The notes beneath the pieces were generated by a model, which did not search any database, was not told the DNA's origin, and worked only from the letters and a program-made list of their open reading frames with translations. A stretch of DNA of 64,000 nucleotides from Paraspadella gotoi (taxonomy: Eukaryota > Chaetognatha). This document shows, piece by piece, positions 21,814-32,490 of this stretch. Position numbers and translations under genes: made by a program. Location: positions 9,680,538 through 9,744,537 of the forward strand of contig CM119266.1 in NCBI GenBank assembly GCA_051294375.1, read 5' to 3'. Each line of letters starts with the position of its first letter. Within the stretch, counting starts at the first letter, position 1.

Positions 21814-22107
21814 ATGTCTCAAAAACTTATTTCATTCGACTACGAGGTTTTCGGCATAGTCCAGGGCGTCTTTTTTCGAAAATACACTCAAGAAGAAGGA
21901 AAAAAACTCAATTTGGTCGGTTGGGTGCAGAATACTCGTCGGGACACCGTCGTCGGGCAAGTGCAAGGGAAACAACAGCAAGCCGAACTCATGAAAAGAT
22001 GGTTGTCCCAAGTTGGCAGCCCGTCGTCTCGTATTGAAAAATGTGATATAAAAAATGAAAAAGAAATAAAGGAGTTGGAATTTAGGAGCTTTGACATTCG
22101 GCACTGA
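21814..22107 (+). CDS. ACYP: Acylphosphatase
   Basis: Intronless, 97 residues, normal for the family (about 98). It hydrolyses acyl phosphates such as 1,3-bisphosphoglycerate. The signature GIVQGVFFRKYTQEEGKKL carries the catalytic arginine, and GWVQNTRRDTVVGQVQG carries the catalytic asparagine. The C-terminus FRSFDIRH resembles the usual FxIRY end. An in-frame upstream extension to 21757 exists, but the ATG at 21814 matches family length. Confidence 0.96.
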   Translation: MSQKLISFDYEVFGIVQGVFFRKYTQEEGKKLNLVGWVQNTRRDTVVGQVQGKQQQAELMKRWLSQVGSPSSRIEKCDIKNEKEIKELEFRSFDIRH

Positions 22108-22564
22108 GCAATTCGATCGACAATTTCTAATTAACGATCCGACGATTTATCTTTGACACTGTTATTTACAATGTTATTAAACGGTCATTTTTTTACAATT
22201 CTTTCTAATTGGCAATAAGTTCAAAAATAATCTCTTCAATCTTGTCTCCGGTGCATTTTTGAAAAGGGCAAAGTTTTTTTAACTTTTGTCTTTATGTGCT
22301 TCTCTCCGGAATTACCTTTACGTGTTTATTTCTGAATCAAAAATATGGTATATTTCGTTTACCATTTAAAATTTGAATCGACTTGAAACTGAAATCTTGA
22401 TCTCAATTTTGATTTGACGTGGTTAAGTTTACTTCCCTTTTATTCTCTTGCAGACAAAACAATTCTCCTTCTCTTCTCCGTGAAATAACCTTTTCAGCTT
22501 TAAAAACAAAACAAAAAAAAACAAATAGATATCCGTTTAAAGTGAACGCGCATCACACGTTGCC
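22108..22564. other. ACYP to MATH-BTB intergenic
   Basis: AT-rich; two acceptor-like sites (CTCTTGCAG at 22453 and CCTTTTCAG at 22497) precede the next gene. No coding sequence recognised. Confidence 0.6.
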
Positions 22565-24302
22565 ATGGCGATGCGCGCGACGACTTCGACCTCATCTTCC
22601 ATTTCCCCGACCGCCTCCCCCGACGACCCGACAGACCTGGTTCGAGGGACGATCACGTGGGCCATTCCTCGTTTCCTCATTGCCGGACGGCCGCTGCTAC
22701 AGCAAGAATGGAACAGTCCCGAACTCATTATCGGCAAAGGGAAGGAAGCTACGAGATGGTACCTGCGATGCAGCAAAGGCGCCGCGCAGGGAATCCTCAA
22801 TCCAGGTGGGGCGCCCAAGGGTACCCCTTGTCCCGTGAGTAAGTTCTATTTTACGGTTAACGAACTGGGCGAGCATTCCCTCTTAAAAGTTTTCATCTTT
22901 ACTTTTTTCTTTAATTAAGTAGTTTTGCTCCGTATATCCACGACTAAAGCCTTAACTACTGTATTTCAGATAACCACGTTTCCGTTCATTTGTGTTGCAA
23001 GAGTTGCGAGGAGCGCCGCCCAGTTCAAGAGTCCCCGGCCCCTTGCGTCGTGCCACCAAACAATGGCGGAAACTCGTCTTTTGACGATTTGGAAATTTGG
23101 GCCAAATTCAGGATATCACTTATCAACAAAAATGGTTTGTCTCCAAAAAGATTTTATTTTTAAAGTCTCTTTTGCATTTGTTAGGGGGCGAATAAAACAA
23201 CTCAGAATTCAACTGAATGAATATCCGATTAGAAATGAATCCGATGATGAATAAATTCCTCAAAAGTTTCTTCCCGATATATATTTTTTCTCTATCTATC
23301 TCTCTCTCTTTCTCTCTCTCGCTCGTATTTTGAAACTTTGTGGTCCAATTGTACCTCTCTACAAAGGCTACATAGGCCGTATGAGGCATTGCCCATGCCC
23401 ATTATGCCCAAGGCCGTATCAATGTTTTTATATTTAATGCAATTTCTCTCTCTTTCCCTCCCTTTCTTCCCCTGTCTCTCTCTCGATTTCCATTATTTTC
23501 AGGCAGCGAATGCTACACTCGAACTTGCAAATCCCTCGTGCCCTTCAGCCCTATCATTCCGCGAATGGGGTTCAACAACTTCATCAGCGTCTTGGCGCTA
23601 AACATTCACGTTTCCGACCTCCTGCCCTGCGGCGCCATCACGCTTTTCTGCGAAGTTGAACTCGCTCCCGACTTGATCCTCGTCCCCTCGATGAATCGTC
23701 ACGTGATGTCCTCGTCCCAGTCCAACCTCGCCACCACTCTCTCCAAGATGCTCGACACCGATCTCTTCTCCGACGTCACCCTCGTTTCCACCGTCGACGG
23801 TGAGGAGCACAAGGGCCACAAGGCCGTCCTCGCCGCCTGCTCGCCCGTCTTCAAGGCCATGTTCGATAACGAGACGCGGGAGAAGCACCTCAACCGCGTC
23901 GTCATCGAGGATTTGGAAGGGTCCACCATCCGCGCCATGCTCGAGTACGTCTACAAGGGCAGCGTGGGAAACATCTCCGCCACCGGGCTGGAACTCTTTC
24001 AAGCCGCCGAAAAATACCAGATGCTTGGACTGAGCAAGTTTTGTCAGGAAGCGTTGACCAGCAGCTTGACGGCCGCCAACGCGGGGCAAATTCTCGCCAT
24101 CAGCCACATGTACGTCGCGGACAAACTGAAGAAGGAATGCTTCGACTTTATCTCGCGAAACGCCAAGTCGGTTATCAGCACCGACTCTTGGATTCAGTTG
24201 GAGAGAACGCAACCGCAGCTCGCCATCGAATTCTTCAGACGAAACATTTCGGAGAGGAGGAGGAAGAGAAGCAACGAAGAGACGGACACGGACTCCGATT
24301 GA
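22565..24302 (+). CDS. SPOP-like MATH-BTB adaptor
   Basis: Substrate adaptor class for CUL3 ubiquitin ligases. Best exon model: 22565-22805, 22970-23134, 23503-24302 (401 residues); a donor 15 bp further on (22820) also keeps frame. The N-terminal half follows the MATH fold of SPOP: TDLVRGTITWAIPRF, a WYLRC strand, and near its end MGFNNFISVL and CGAITLFCEVEL. It has an unusual cysteine-rich stretch (LCCKSCEERRPVQES) within it. The BTB domain (about residues 210-310) has DLFSDVTL, HKGHKAVLAACSPVFKAMF and AMLEYVYKG, followed by a 3-box/BACK-like region and a basic tail ERRRKRS that could be a nuclear signal. Intron 2 contains a CT microsatellite. Confidence 0.88.
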
Positions 24303-24898
24303 GTCGAGTCGCCCTTTTGCTTTCACGAATATTTTTTTCATTTTGAATCATGAACTTTTGACAATCATTCTATTATGCATTTCCCGTTACCGTCCGCTAG
24401 TTAGCAGTTTTTGAAATTTCTTTTTTTTTTTTAAATTTTGCTTATGCGTCGGCCCATTTTTACTTTTAACCGCGCATTTTGTTGATATAGTTAATTTATA
24501 GTTAGTAAAATATAGTCTGGTAGATCCTCGGATTAAAGGTTTTAGTAAATTATCGAAATATTTATTAAAAAGATTCTTTTCGAAAAGGAATTTTTGCTAA
24601 TGTACCAGTCTTATGTTGAGCGGTTAACTTTTTTTTTATTTCTAAGTCTATCTTTCTATGAATTCACACCTTGCTCTCAATAGACTTTCATACATTTCAA
24701 AAATTTTCAGTTTTCAGTGCTCATGGGGAACAAGCCATTCCGATTATTAAAAAAATCAACACAAATGAAGTTGCTCAAGTGACAATAAATAACATTAAAA
24801 GGCTAAAAAAATAATAAAAGATAAAAAAGAAAAAAAAAAAAAAAAAAAAAAAAAACGCCCCAAAAAATCCTAAGATTGCCAAAAAAAGAAATTAAAAA
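24303..24898. other. MATH-BTB to PH-gene intergenic
   Basis: AT-rich with a long A tract near 24830-24855 and two TTTTCAG acceptor-like sites near 24710-24717. No gene recognised. Confidence 0.6.
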
Positions 24899-27800
24899 AT
24901 GGCTTCCAGGCAATCGTCCGCCGATGCCTCCGTCGGACGATCCTCTCGATCGACCCACGTCTCCTCCCAAACGGGAGGAAGCAAATCTGCTCGAGGTTCC
25001 CGCACGACTTCCGCGACTCAAAGGACCATCTCCTCCTCCGCCGTCGGCTCCTCCCAAAGAAGCGCCTCCTCCTCCAACACCGGACCTTCCATCTCCTCGT
25101 CGCAGCAACGAACCCAAAGCACGGGCGCTCTCAAAATTCCTGAGGAGAGGCTGACGGGATTCGGCTACGACAGCTTCGGCTACGAGGGGAATCGCCCACC
25201 GAAGAAGGAGAGCCGCTTCGGCCAGTTTAGGCGGAGTTTTGGCAAGGGAAAGAAAAAGAGCCGGCCCGAGACGGGCTCCGCCAAAAATTTGGCCGATTCC
25301 TCGGAGGCCCTCATGAAGGGATGGCTTTACAAGCAGGACAGCAAGGGCTTGCACCTGTGGAAGAGACGGTGGTTCGTCTTGCGCGAGAACGAACTGTTCT
25401 ACTTCAAGAGTCCCAAGGACGACTCGGCCCTGGGAAGCGTTAAACTCAACGAGGAGCAGAGGATCGCGCCGACGGATGACAACCTGGCGAAGAAGTATTC
25501 CTTCAAGATCGAGCAACAAGGATCGAGGTCATACGTGGTCGCCGCGGACACGAAAGAGTTGTTGACCAACTGGATGAACGCCGTCAGCCTCTCCGCGCTT
25601 CATCTCAGTCCGGAGTTGATCAAACAGGCTCTCCAACAACTGCAACCCTCTCGCGCCCCGGCGAAAAACGAGGAAACTATGGTCAAAACGACGGCGGCGT
25701 TTGATGAGTCCGCTACTTATTCAGTCCAGGCGGCCCAGTCAGCCAAATCCGTTTCGACGACTTCCAAGCAGATTGCCGCCAAGCAGGTTTCTTCCAAGCA
25801 GGTTGCTGCGAAACAAGTTGCTGCTAAGGCCTCCAAATCGCAGTCGGGCCCCCTCGCCAAAAGCTCAGCGAGGGAGAAGGCCTTGTCTCGAGCCATGTCG
25901 CAAGCGGAGGAAGAGGCTGAGGCAGAAGCTGAGATTGAACAGGAAGTCGTCGCCAACGCAGCCGCCGCCGCGAAACAGGCCGTCAACGTCACGGTCAACG
26001 TCGTGGGCCTGGCGGAGAACGGCGTCGAAGCCGACGACGACGAAACCGACGTGAAACAAATTTCTAGCTCTACCGACGTCTCCGAAGCCTCCGAAGATGA
26101 GATGAGCGAGGCGGAAAGCTCCCTCTCTTCCGACATGGAAGAGGCGGATTTTGGGAGAGGCAAGGCGAGCAACCTTCAATCGGCCAAGAAGATAGAAACC
26201 AAGAAAAAGGCTGTTGTCAAAGCGAGCGATAGTTTCTTTGGCAACTTGGTCCAAGAAGTAAATCAAGAGACGACCATCAACAGAACGGAGAACATTACTC
26301 GAAACGAAAATATAAACATTAATCGCAACTACACCGAAAATGTAACCAAGAATGAAAATTACTCACTGAATGAAACCTTAGCGCTGAAAGGAAATTACTC
26401 GGACAAGAAAGACGAGAATGTTGGCCTGAAATCTTCTTTTGATTTTGGCAAGCTCCTCGGCGGCACCTCCGAAAGTTCTCTCTCATCTATTCAAGCCATT
26501 GAAAACAATAATACTCCGGGTGCCGCAGTAATGCAGTCTTTCGTCCCCAACGGCACTCAAGTGGCGCAAAGTTTTATTCCTCCTGTCGCTCCCACAGCTC
26601 AAAATCTCGTTTCCTCCGGCGCTCTTGCGGCGCAGAATTTTAACCCCTCCGGCGCTCTTGCGGCGCAGAATTTTAACCCCTCCGGCGCTCCAGTGGCTCA
26701 GAATTTCATTGCCTCGGGCGCTTCCGGTGGGCAAGCTTTAAATCCCTCTGCCGCACCTGTCGTCCCAACCTTTGTTCCTTCCGTGGCGCCGCTTTCTGTC
26801 GCCTCATCGGCTTACGTTCAACAGCAACATGGAGCGGGCGTTTCCGATTTTCAAAGCCCCCAAGTCAGCGGTCGCGCCGGTGAGGTATTCGGCAATCTCT
26901 TGGATTGGCAGAATCGTACCTTGCAAAGGCCGCAGTCCACGGTGCCCGCCGCCCACACGGTCGGTAGAACGCGTTACCAAAGCTCCGGCGATCCGTACGC
27001 CACCGAACGGCGACTAAAGGAGAAAAACTATCGCGCTCAAAGCGTCGGTCGAGAGTTGGACGACGCGCCGGGCCTCTTCAAACGAACGCAGTCGATGAGG
27101 AGTTTGAAGGCGTGGTACGACAATCAGAAGAGCGGCTTACGTAGTAGAGAGGAGTCTCCGGTGGGGTTAGACGATTATGAGCAGCCACAGCAGGCGGTTA
27201 TCATGGATCTCGACCGGAACGATCGACTCTTTGTCAACCCCTCCACCGCCACCGTTTTGAGGTCAAAGAGTAGGCAGGGCAATCAGGCCAGCGGAACTAT
27301 GCTGCCGGCGAGACCCGCAACGGCCATGGGAAATTACGCCGTTGCCACTCTTCCTCGAGATCAATTGATGTTGCAGAAAAGTTATATGATGCAGCTTTAC
27401 GAACAACAACAGATGCAGCACTTTCTCAGACAGCAGCAATTAGCTCGACAACAACAGCAGCAACAACAGCAGCAGCAACAGCAGCAGCTTTTTTATCAGC
27501 AGCAACAGCAGTCGTTGATTCTTCAGAAGCAAATTCAACAGCAGCAGCAACAAATTTTGAAGGAACAAGAAATATTGAAGCAAAGAAAGGAGAAGGAAAA
27601 AGAGAAGGAAAAGGAGAAGGCGAAAAAAAGAAAGGGACAAGAGTCAGCCCAGCAGCGACAAATCATCGAGGAGGAAATGAATTCTCAACTCAGCAAAACC
27701 GTCATCAACGAATCCGTCGTCGTCAACGGCGACGATCCTAAAGTCAAAAGAGTCTTCGTTCGTCGCGCCAAAAAAGAGCCGAAGAAAGCGCCGCCGCCAG

Positions 27801-30034
27801 CCCCTGCCTCCGCTCCGCCTCCACTCCCGGCTCCGGAAAAACGCGAGTTTTCGATGCAAACCATCACGGATATCGGAATTCAGACGGAGCAAAAGGATTC
27901 GCCCCCGCCGCAGCGAACCTTCTCCGAAACGGTCATTATTCAGCCTCCCGCTCATCCTCCACCTCATATCATCCAAACCGTCATCGGACCTCCTTATCCA
28001 AGCCTCGAGGATGAGGAGAGCTCGGACGAAGAGTGGGAAGTTTTGGTCAGTTCGAATCAAGCATCCTGGAATCTCGTCGCCAAGGAGACGCTGCCGTCGA
28101 GCATGATTCGCTCCGCGTCTTTGTCGAATCTCGAGGAACTTATCAAGGATCAACTCTCGGAAGAGACTAGAAAAGTGTTGGAAGATGCGGAGGAGATTCG
28201 ATTCTCCGAGGAGGTCGTCCAGACGGTCTTAACCAAAACCGCAGAGGACACGACGACGACCACTTCCAAGAAATCCGTCACCATGACGATGCCGGGCGAC
28301 GAATTGGACGACGTCGAGATCGAAGACGCCGATGTCGATCCGGAAGAGTTGCGTCGATTCTCGACGGGCATCTCAGCCCTCGTCGCCGGAGCAGGAAGCG
28401 ACGAGGAAATCTCTAGATCTTCCGTTGTTGCCAAATTCACCGGAGAGCCTCTCCAGGAAGTTCATTTTTCCAGCTACGAGACGCCAGAAGGAAGGACGGA
28501 CCTCACCTCCACTTCCTTTCGTCAGGATCACGCGACGACGACGGACGAATCCTTTGCTTATGATTTCGCCTCCAGAAACGAAGCCTTGGCCGGATTTCAA
28601 CACCAGCTGCAGTTGATGCAGCAGGAATTCGGCGACGCTGGAGAAACGGTGACCGACGCAGGAACGAGTTACGCGTCGGCCTCCGGAGCCAGAGTCAACG
28701 TCGATCAGCGCACGACCAACATTCGCAGCGGCCTTGCAATTAACGAGGCGCCGGCGCCCGTCAACGCGTTGTTGACGAAGGACGGCGTCGAATTTGAGGC
28801 AACCGGCTCCAACTACACCAAAGCATTTGTAGATTCCATCGACGAAGAGGTCTCTCTAAACCGAGAACTGTCCGGCTCGTACTCTGCACTGCAGGATTTT
28901 CACATTGAAACGATGAAGCGACGGCTGAGCACCAAGGCGCCGGAAAAGGAACAATCGCCTGACGGAGACTGGCTCCAGAAAAAGGGAATTTTAAGGAAAC
29001 GCCCATCCTTTTCGGAGCAAATGGGCGGGGACGAGGAAAGAATCTCATCGGGGTTATCCGCCGAACCGGCGCATACTCCATCTACAAAGAGCAGCTCCAT
29101 CGTCGTTCTCGCCAACTCCCCGGCCACCGAGAGACGGCTGAGGTCGGAAACGTCGGCTCTCGAGGTCTCCCTCGATTCTCCGCCAACTAAGCACTTTTCC
29201 ACGCACGTGCACAAAACTATCTCCTCCCCAACGCCGCGCATCACCGTCGAAGTCGATCCCGTCACTTCGACCACCGCGCCCACCACCGTGTTGACGACGA
29301 AGGTGGGCGCTAGCGAGGCGAACAACAACGACGTTCCACCGACGGACGACGAGCCTCCCGCCGCCGGCTTGCCCCCTTTGGCGAGCGACATCGAAAAAGT
29401 TCGCAAAAAAATATCGTCCGTGAAATTCGCCGACGCTCCGACGGGGGGCGTCAACAAAAACGCTAGCGCCATCGGCCGGAAACTGATCACCTTGAAAAGG
29501 GAGACGGAGGCGAAACAAACGACCGCCGGCTACTTTACTCGTCGCTTGCAGCAGGAAGAACAGACGCTGGCAAATTACAAGGCCCAAGGGTTTAGCGAGT
29601 CGCAGATTGAAGCCCAGACTCTGAACGTTAGCAAATTGCGCGAGAAGGTGGACGAGATCAACGTGGGCGTCGAAAAAGGCAAGAGCGCCATCGCGGAGAT
29701 GGAGGAAGAGTGGAACAAGGTCAAGCCGACGGGATTCGACGACGTCCAGATGTCGTCCTCATCGAAGACTTCTGCTGGAAAAGCGGAATCGCCGGAAGAC
29801 GCGACCGGTGACCAAACCGGCGCCGCCAAAGAATCGTCGGCAGCGACGGTCCAGCGAGAGGCAATGAAATCCGTTCTCTCCACCATCACGTCGCAGTTCT
29901 CGGCTCGAGAGGAAGACTTTGACAAGCTGCGGCGCGAGGAGGAAGAGATCAAAGCGTTGCTTGCATCGAGGATGAGAGGGATCGATCTGGAGATCGATCA
30001 ACTTGAAGGAGCTCAGGATGCCGAGTATGATTGA
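24899..30034 (+). CDS. Large intronless PH-domain protein, PEPP/PLEKHA-type PH
   Basis: One uninterrupted 1,711-codon exon, striking among intron-bearing neighbours. Residues 1-75 are Ser/Thr/Gln-rich. A PH domain at about 138-233 (MKGWLYKQDSKGLHLWKRRW ... YVVAADTKELLTNWMNAV) most resembles those of the PLEKHA4-7 (PEPP) group, which bind phosphoinositides. Then follow Ala/Lys repeats (about 285-310), an Asn/Thr/Glu-rich stretch (about 455-505), decapeptide repeats of the form PSGAxxAQNF (about 540-610), a polyglutamine region encoded at 27440-27560, a proline-rich segment, and a C-terminal coiled coil (about 1515-1700). It is probably a membrane-cortex scaffold, by inference. The last ~310 codons are duplicated just downstream. 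Confidence 0.88.
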   Translation: MASRQSSADASVGRSSRSTHVSSQTGGSKSARGSRTTSATQRTISSSAVGSSQRSASSSNTGPSISSSQQRTQSTGALKIPEERLTGFGYDSFGYEGNRPPKKESRFGQFRRSFGKGKKKSRPETGSAKNLADSSEALMKGWLYKQDSKGLHLWKRRWFVLRENELFYFKSPKDDSALGSVKLNEEQRIAPTDDNLAKKYSFKIEQQGSRSYVVAADTKELLTNWMNAVSLSALHLSPELIKQALQQLQPSRAPAKNEETMVKTTAAFDESATYSVQAAQSAKSVSTTSKQIAAKQVSSKQVAAKQVAAKASKSQSGPLAKSSAREKALSRAMSQAEEEAEAEAEIEQEVVANAAAAAKQAVNVTVNVVGLAENGVEADDDETDVKQISSSTDVSEASEDEMSEAESSLSSDMEEADFGRGKASNLQSAKKIETKKKAVVKASDSFFGNLVQEVNQETTINRTENITRNENININRNYTENVTKNENYSLNETLALKGNYSDKKDENVGLKSSFDFGKLLGGTSESSLSSIQAIENNNTPGAAVMQSFVPNGTQVAQSFIPPVAPTAQNLVSSGALAAQNFNPSGALAAQNFNPSGAPVAQNFIASGASGGQALNPSAAPVVPTFVPSVAPLSVASSAYVQQQHGAGVSDFQSPQVSGRAGEVFGNLLDWQNRTLQRPQSTVPAAHTVGRTRYQSSGDPYATERRLKEKNYRAQSVGRELDDAPGLFKRTQSMRSLKAWYDNQKSGLRSREESPVGLDDYEQPQQAVIMDLDRNDRLFVNPSTATVLRSKSRQGNQASGTMLPARPATAMGNYAVATLPRDQLMLQKSYMMQLYEQQQMQHFLRQQQLARQQQQQQQQQQQQQLFYQQQQQSLILQKQIQQQQQQILKEQEILKQRKEKEKEKEKEKAKKRKGQESAQQRQIIEEEMNSQLSKTVINESVVVNGDDPKVKRVFVRRAKKEPKKAPPPAPASAPPPLPAPEKREFSMQTITDIGIQTEQKDSPPPQRTFSETVIIQPPAHPPPHIIQTVIGPPYPSLEDEESSDEEWEVLVSSNQASWNLVAKETLPSSMIRSASLSNLEELIKDQLSEETRKVLEDAEEIRFSEEVVQTVLTKTAEDTTTTTSKKSVTMTMPGDELDDVEIEDADVDPEELRRFSTGISALVAGAGSDEEISRSSVVAKFTGEPLQEVHFSSYETPEGRTDLTSTSFRQDHATTTDESFAYDFASRNEALAGFQHQLQLMQQEFGDAGETVTDAGTSYASASGARVNVDQRTTNIRSGLAINEAPAPVNALLTKDGVEFEATGSNYTKAFVDSIDEEVSLNRELSGSYSALQDFHIETMKRRLSTKAPEKEQSPDGDWLQKKGILRKRPSFSEQMGGDEERISSGLSAEPAHTPSTKSSSIVVLANSPATERRLRSETSALEVSLDSPPTKHFSTHVHKTISSPTPRITVEVDPVTSTTAPTTVLTTKVGASEANNNDVPPTDDEPPAAGLPPLASDIEKVRKKISSVKFADAPTGGVNKNASAIGRKLITLKRETEAKQTTAGYFTRRLQQEEQTLANYKAQGFSESQIEAQTLNVSKLREKVDEINVGVEKGKSAIAEMEEEWNKVKPTGFDDVQMSSSSKTSAGKAESPEDATGDQTGAAKESSAATVQREAMKSVLSTITSQFSAREEDFDKLRREEEEIKALLASRMRGIDLEIDQLEGAQDAEYD
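27440..27560 (+). repeat. CAG/CAA polyglutamine microsatellite in the PH gene
   Basis: Mixed CAG/CAA codons encode runs of 13, 5 and 5-6 glutamines with short interruptions, inside the open frame of the PH protein. Such tracts vary in length between individuals. Confidence 0.8.
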
Positions 30035-30674
30035 GGCGATGGCATCGATGCTAAAGGAATGGAATCGCAGTTCTTAGGAGAAGGGGAGGAAGGGTGGGCA
30101 AATTTATTTGGGGCGGAAAAGTTTTTTGCTTTTCTCGACTAATTCTGATATACCCATTTTTCCGTGCATAATAGTTTTTTGACTAACAACTTGCGAAATG
30201 CTTTTATGTAATAGTTTGTCTATATATGTTATACACGAAGCGATTGACTGCTTGGTTAAAAATTTAAATGTACCTTATAAAAAAATAGTGCCTTCCAAAT
30301 TTTTTGTTTCTATTTGGGTCCCATTTTGGGTTTTTGCATGAGAGAAAGAAAAATAGCTTTTTTGGTCTTTCTGGTCCCTCCGCCTTTTATCAGTTTTATC
30401 AATTAAACTAGTCACAAAGTAGACATAAGATCGTCTGTTAAGATGAATGCTCTTTTTTAAAATATTTTTAAATTCATATCATTATACTTGCAGTGCCTAG
30501 CTTTTACTATTAAATTGCTGTGAAAAGTTTAACTTTAGTCGTGCCTTGTCTTAAATTTTGCTATTACACCAGAATATAAATTACATCTTTTGCAACTCTG
30601 ATTCACTTATGCTTTACATAATATGTATGGAATAATACATACAAGTCAATTTTAATTTTTTGAAGGAGAAAAAA
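30035..30674. other. 3'UTR of PH gene and copied HMGCL-type upstream region
   Basis: The first part is the PH-gene 3'UTR; GCGAAATGCTTTT lies about 160 bp after the stop, and the same string occurs about 157 bp after the stop of the downstream copy. The second part, from about 30560, resembles the region upstream of HMGCL (CACCAGAATAT at 30567 and 32358; GCTTTACATAATAT at 30611 against GCTTTAAATAATAT at 32427). No coding sequence. Confidence 0.6.
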
Positions 30675-31751
30675 ATGGAGACCGACGTTCTGGCCAACTC
30701 GCCAAATACCGAGGGGCAGAACTCGGAAATATCGACTTTTGAAATCTCCAATGATTGTCCCCAAACTGATGCGCCTATAAGCATCTCCTCCCCGGGAGAT
30801 TCAATTGTCTCAAGTGCGCAAAAAGAAGGCGGAAAAAAAAACGACGATAATGACCTTGCGGAAAATGACTCGAAGTCGAAGTCAGTCGATCCTAGCTTAG
30901 TTTCTTTGGAAAAAGAAATCGAAAAAGTTGATGAAAAAGTGGATTCGACAAGTGCGCAAAAAGTAAACGCTAAAGAGGAGAACAACAATCACGACGCATA
31001 CCTTGATAAAGATTTGAAAAACCACTCTGAGCCTCCTGCTGCTGACTTAGTTTCTTCGAAAAGCGATTTAGAAAAAGATAATCAAAAACTCTCCTCCACC
31101 AAGATTTCTACTGCTCCGACAAATGCCATCGACAGTAATGCCAGTTCCATTGGTCGAAAGCTCATTTCTTTGAAGAGAGAAATTGAAGGAAAGCAAAGAA
31201 CTGCCAACTACTTTACCCAAAGATTGCAGCAGGAGGAGCAGACTCTCAATGATTACAAAGATCAGGAGTTTAGTGATTCAGATATTGAAGCTCAGACACA
31301 GAATGTTGAGCAATTGCGTGAAAAGATCGAAGGGATAAATTCAGAAATAGAAAAAAGAAAAAAAGTCATTGCAGAGATGGAGGAAGAGTGGGACAAAGTG
31401 AAGCCGGTCGAATTCGAATCCAATCAAATGTCTACTCCCAAGTTGCTTCCTGCCACAATGATTAAAAAGACTGACTCGGACGAAGACAAATCTGTCAACG
31501 ACGTGGACAAGTACGTCACAAAGTCATCATCGACTGGGTCTGTCCAGCGCGAGGCGATGCGCTCTGCTCTCTCCACTATTACGTCTCAGTTTTCGTCTCG
31601 AGAAAAAGACTTTGACCGACTGCGGCAAGATGAAGAGGAAATCAAGGCGTTGCTGGCGTCCGCGATGAGAGGGATCGATCGCGATCTGGAGATCAATCAG
31701 ATCGAAGAAGATCAGGACGATGAGGAGTCTTCATTGCAGACTGAAGAATAA
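30675..31751 (+). CDS. Truncated tandem duplicate of the PH-protein C-terminus
   Basis: Intronless, 358 residues from the ATG at 30675. It is collinear with roughly the last 310 residues of the preceding PH protein: the parent's VLANSPATE corresponds to VLANSPNTE near its start, then SSIGRKLISLKREIEGKQR, RLQQEEQTLNDYK, VQREAMRSALSTITSQF and EEEIKALLASAMRGID. There is no PH domain, so only the coiled coil remains. The central linker has diverged freely while the coiled coil is well kept, which suggests selection. Codons are visibly more AT-rich than in the parent. It could form coiled-coil partners of the parent and interfere with it; this is inference. Confidence 0.8.
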   Translation: METDVLANSPNTEGQNSEISTFEISNDCPQTDAPISISSPGDSIVSSAQKEGGKKNDDNDLAENDSKSKSVDPSLVSLEKEIEKVDEKVDSTSAQKVNAKEENNNHDAYLDKDLKNHSEPPAADLVSSKSDLEKDNQKLSSTKISTAPTNAIDSNASSIGRKLISLKREIEGKQRTANYFTQRLQQEEQTLNDYKDQEFSDSDIEAQTQNVEQLREKIEGINSEIEKRKKVIAEMEEEWDKVKPVEFESNQMSTPKLLPATMIKKTDSDEDKSVNDVDKYVTKSSSTGSVQREAMRSALSTITSQFSSREKDFDRLRQDEEEIKALLASAMRGIDRDLEINQIEEDQDDEESSLQTEE

Positions 31752-32490
31752 ACTAGGGTTGAATGCATCAACGTTACAAAGGGAAACAAATGCTGTTGCC
31801 AAAACAAAGGGAGGGAAATGCTGGTCTTTATTTCCGGGACGATAGAATTTTCAAAACTAACCTTGATACTCATTTTAGGTGTCAAATTCTTTTGACTAAC
31901 ATGTATCGCGAAATGCTTTTAAACACTGTTTGGTTTTTACGAAAAAACCAAAGAAAAAATATCAATCTTGCCTTTTTTTACTGTGGGTCGTTTTTGGGTT
32001 TTTCGATTAGAAACTAAGGAAGGTAAAATTAAACCTTTTAGCCCACAACCATTCCTCATCTGCTTTTTTTTGGGATGTTTTTCGGACAGGGTACAGCTTT
32101 GGTACTTATTTTATTATATTTTGTGACTTGACATTTTTGACCTTCCTTTACTGTCGGTCATTTTTTTTTTTTTTTTTTTTTGCATAAAATAGTTTTTAAC
32201 TTTACGATGATTAGTCATTTAAACGACATGAAAGAGAAAATGAGCCCGATTTTTTCATAGATTTTTTGAATGCATTTACTGATATTGTGATACTTGCGCT
32301 ATATAAATTGGTAACGAGATTTTTATCAGTCATGCATTGACACGGGTTACGGTTCTGCACCAGAATATTAATAAAGGCTTCTGCAACTATAATCTACCAG
32401 GAAATCTTTTTTAATGGGTCACATTTGCTTTAAATAATATACTTAAGTGCCGAAAAGTCATTTTATTTTACTTTTCGAGGAGAGGAAAAA
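31752..32490. other. Second-copy 3'UTR and HMGCL upstream region
   Basis: Duplicate of 30035-30674 in order and approximate spacing. It contains a T run near 32161-32182. The 84-codon frame starting at 31763 is 3'UTR sequence with no family resemblance. Confidence 0.6.

Noticed and set aside
23598-24341. 247-codon minus-strand frame opposite the BTB domain
   Set aside because: Antisense of a strongly conserved BTB coding exon with GC-rich codons; such shadows are common here.
30660-30674. Upstream extension of the PH-tail duplicate starting at TTG
   Set aside because: The ATG at 30675 sits in a purine-rich context matching the HMGCL start region and needs no non-ATG start.
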